A DNA stretch of 5,632 nt from Chloroflexota bacterium (GTDB lineage: Bacteria > Chloroflexota > Anaerolineae > Caldilineales > Caldilineaceae). Below, in pieces: positions 4,729 through 5,632 of this stretch (positions are counted from its first letter, which is position 1; every line of letters begins with the position of its first letter). The stretch lies in assembly GCA_016199425.1 (NCBI GenBank), contig JACQGT010000331.1, forward strand, positions 1 through 5,632, read 5' to 3'. Made by a program: the position numbers and the translations under genes. A model generated the notes under the pieces. The model was not told the origin of the DNA and made no database searches. It saw only the letters and a list, made by a program, of their open reading frames with translations.

Positions 4729-4895
4729 CACGGATTGCGAAATTTACGGATGACTCCGGTGAAAAAGGGGAATTTCACCGCGGAGAGCGCGGAGGCACGC
4801 GGAGGCAACGCGGAGGAATTCAGGAGAAAATCTCCGCGTGCCTCCGCGCTCTCCGCGGTGCGCTTCTTGGCTTTCTGCAGTAGACTCACGGATTG
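4729..4895. repeat. 9-nt direct repeat flanking element copy 2
   Basis: CACGGATTG stands at 4729-4737 and again at 4887-4895, on either side of palindromic element copy 2 (4750-4883). The left copy is 12 nt from the element and the right copy 3 nt. This could be a target duplication with a larger true element boundary, or two members of a 'cggatt' word family common between genes. Element copy 1 lacks such flanks. Confidence 0.4.
4750..4883. repeat. Dispersed palindromic element, copy 2
   Basis: This homologue of 1827-1970 is in the same orientation on the plus strand. It has a perfect 29-bp stem, 4776-4804 with 4832-4860, built on the repeated word GCGGAG, around a 27-nt loop. The loop carries the conserved GAATTCAGGAGAAAAT. 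The flanks match copy 1 (ATGACTCCGGTGAAAAAGG on the left, TTGGCTTTCTGCAGTAG on the right). It lies in the 232-nt gap between the carbamoyltransferase stop and the SGNH start, so it may attenuate read-through. No protein is credible here: the open frames across it translate into the low-complexity 'FTAESAEARGG' type peptide that is a repeat artefact. Confidence 0.85.
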
Positions 4896-4942
4896 TTATC
4901 CGCATTCATCCGGCCCAATCCGCGTTCCATTCTTCTCGTCCG
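4884..4942. other. Short spacer rich in 'atccgc' words
   Basis: Between element copy 2 and the carbamoyltransferase stop lie several loose repeats of ATCCGC/ATCCGG (4898-4903, 4907-4912 and 4918-4923). They resemble a decayed intergenic repeat of the 'aatccgcgttcatccgc' kind. No gene, hairpin or promoter is convincing here. Confidence 0.35.
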
Positions 4943-5632
4943 TTATTCGCCCAGTGCGCCTTTGTGTTGCGGGTCCCAGCGCCCGCCCATATCGCTCTTG
5001 CGCAGAATGAAATTGCCCAGCACCAGCACGTCGATGTCGCTGCCGACAAATGTGTTGAAGGCATTCTGCGGGCTGGTGACAATCGGCTCGCCGCGCAGAT
5101 TGAAGGATGTGTTGAGCAGCACAGGCGTGCTCGTGGCCTCTCCAAAGCGGGCGATCAGGTCGTAGTAGCGGCGATTCCACGCCCGGCGCACAGTCTGCAA
5201 ACGGCCCGATCCCCTATGGGTGACAGCGGGCACTTCGTCCCAGCGGCTCTCAAGCACAGGGCTGACCAGCAGCATATAGCGGGCCATCAGATTCTCGTCC
5301 AGGCGGGGCGTGGCGTAGTAGTCCGCCGCCCGCTCTTCCAGCACCGCCGGCGCAAAAGGGCGAAAGGGTTCGCGGAATTTGATCTTTTCGTTGACGATCT
5401 CTTTCATCGCCTCGCTGCGGGGATCGGCCAGGATCGAGCGGTTGCCCAGGGCGCGGGGTCCCCACTCAAAGCGGCCCTGGAACCAGCCGATCACCCGCCC
5501 GCCGGTCAGATCATCCACCAACTCATCGAGCAGCCGGTCATCATCCACCTCGCGATAGGGTAGCCCCTTCGCGCGCAGAAAAGCCGCTATCTCGGCCGGG
5601 GCGAATTCTTCACCCCAGTAGGCGTGCTCCAT
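4943..5632 (-). CDS. Carbamoyltransferase (NodU/CmcH/TobZ family), C-terminal domain only
   Basis: The visible 229 codons are the C-terminal, YrdC-like half of a protein normally near 570-610 residues; the N-terminal Kae1-like, metal-binding half lies beyond the right edge. The ATG exactly at the window edge begins an internal segment (MEHAYWGEEFAPAEIAAFL) and is not taken as the start. Family signatures are GRVIGWFQGRFEWGPRALG (fragment 45-63) running into NRSILADPR, IKFREPFRPFAPAVLEE (84-100), VTHRGSGRLQTV (137-148), and STPVLLNTSFNLRGEPIV (168-185). In TobZ this half makes carbamoyl-adenylate from carbamoyl phosphate and ATP, and the other half transfers the carbamoyl group to a hydroxyl of the acceptor. 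Acceptors in the family range from Nod factor to aminoglycosides and cephems. Here the acceptor is unknown. The adjacent SGNH-DUF5989 gene in the same orientation suggests joint tailoring of one product. The end is a TAA at 4943-4945. Confidence 0.95.
   Translation of the reverse strand: MEHAYWGEEFAPAEIAAFLRAKGLPYREVDDDRLLDELVDDLTGGRVIGWFQGRFEWGPRALGNRSILADPRSEAMKEIVNEKIKFREPFRPFAPAVLEERAADYYATPRLDENLMARYMLLVSPVLESRWDEVPAVTHRGSGRLQTVRRAWNRRYYDLIARFGEATSTPVLLNTSFNLRGEPIVTSPQNAFNTFVGSDIDVLVLGNFILRKSDMGGRWDPQHKGALGE

Noticed and set aside
4549..5010. Small proteins across element copy 2 (FTAESAEARGG-type peptides on both strands)
   Set aside because: They are translations of the palindromic repeat itself. 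No ribosome site or conserved domain supports them.
4838..5563. Rightward open frame of 241 codons
   Set aside because: It is antisense to the carbamoyltransferase domain, which has unmistakable family motifs.
5630..5632. ATG at the right edge as the carbamoyltransferase start
   Set aside because: The family needs an N-terminal half of roughly 350 residues before this point, and the segment after the ATG is internal in homologues, so the gene is treated as cut by the edge.

Overview
The window is GC-rich bacterial chromosome. It carries six protein-coding genes, two of them cut by the window edges, plus an unusual load of short palindromic repeats between genes. No rRNA, tRNA, CRISPR array, transposase or phage gene is visible. 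A SpoVS-type protein, an SGNH hydrolase fused to a DUF5989 tail beside a NodU/TobZ-type carbamoyltransferase, a TTG start with a good Shine-Dalgarno, and many 'accgcggag...' type palindromes together suggest a Chloroflexota bacterium of the Anaerolineae/Caldilineae kind. That placement is inference from gene and repeat flavour, not a computed result.

Layout, left to right. (1) 1-712, minus: the 5' part of a GNAT-like acetyltransferase gene that starts at TTG and runs off the left edge. (2) 713-1038: a divergent intergenic region with a sigma-70-like promoter facing each way and several short inverted or direct repeats between them. (3) 1039-1824, plus: a crotonase-fold (enoyl-CoA hydratase/isomerase family) protein lacking both classical catalytic glutamates. 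(4) 1827-1970: palindromic element, copy 1. (5) 2096-2407, plus: a SpoVS-like small protein. (6) 2416-2482: two copies of a 27-nt palindrome, the second lying inside the end of the next gene. (7) 2450-3067, minus: cobalamin-biosynthesis kinase/guanylyltransferase CobU/CobP. (8) 3127-4710, minus: a membrane-anchored SGNH hydrolase with a C-terminal DUF5989-like domain. (9) 4750-4883: palindromic element, copy 2. (10) 4943-5632, minus: the C-terminal domain of a carbamoyltransferase whose start lies beyond the right edge.

The carbamoyltransferase, SGNH-DUF5989 and cobU genes all read leftward and could share transcripts, although element copy 2 sits between the first two and may interrupt transcription. 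The most suggestive functional unit is carbamoyltransferase plus SGNH-DUF5989. DUF5989 proteins are, to my knowledge, recurrent small membrane partners of carbamoyltransferases, and here the domain is welded to an extracytoplasmic SGNH enzyme. This points to carbamoylation in the cytoplasm and ester chemistry outside the membrane on the same unknown glycan or metabolite. cobU, the SpoVS-like gene, the crotonase and the GNAT gene look like unrelated neighbours.
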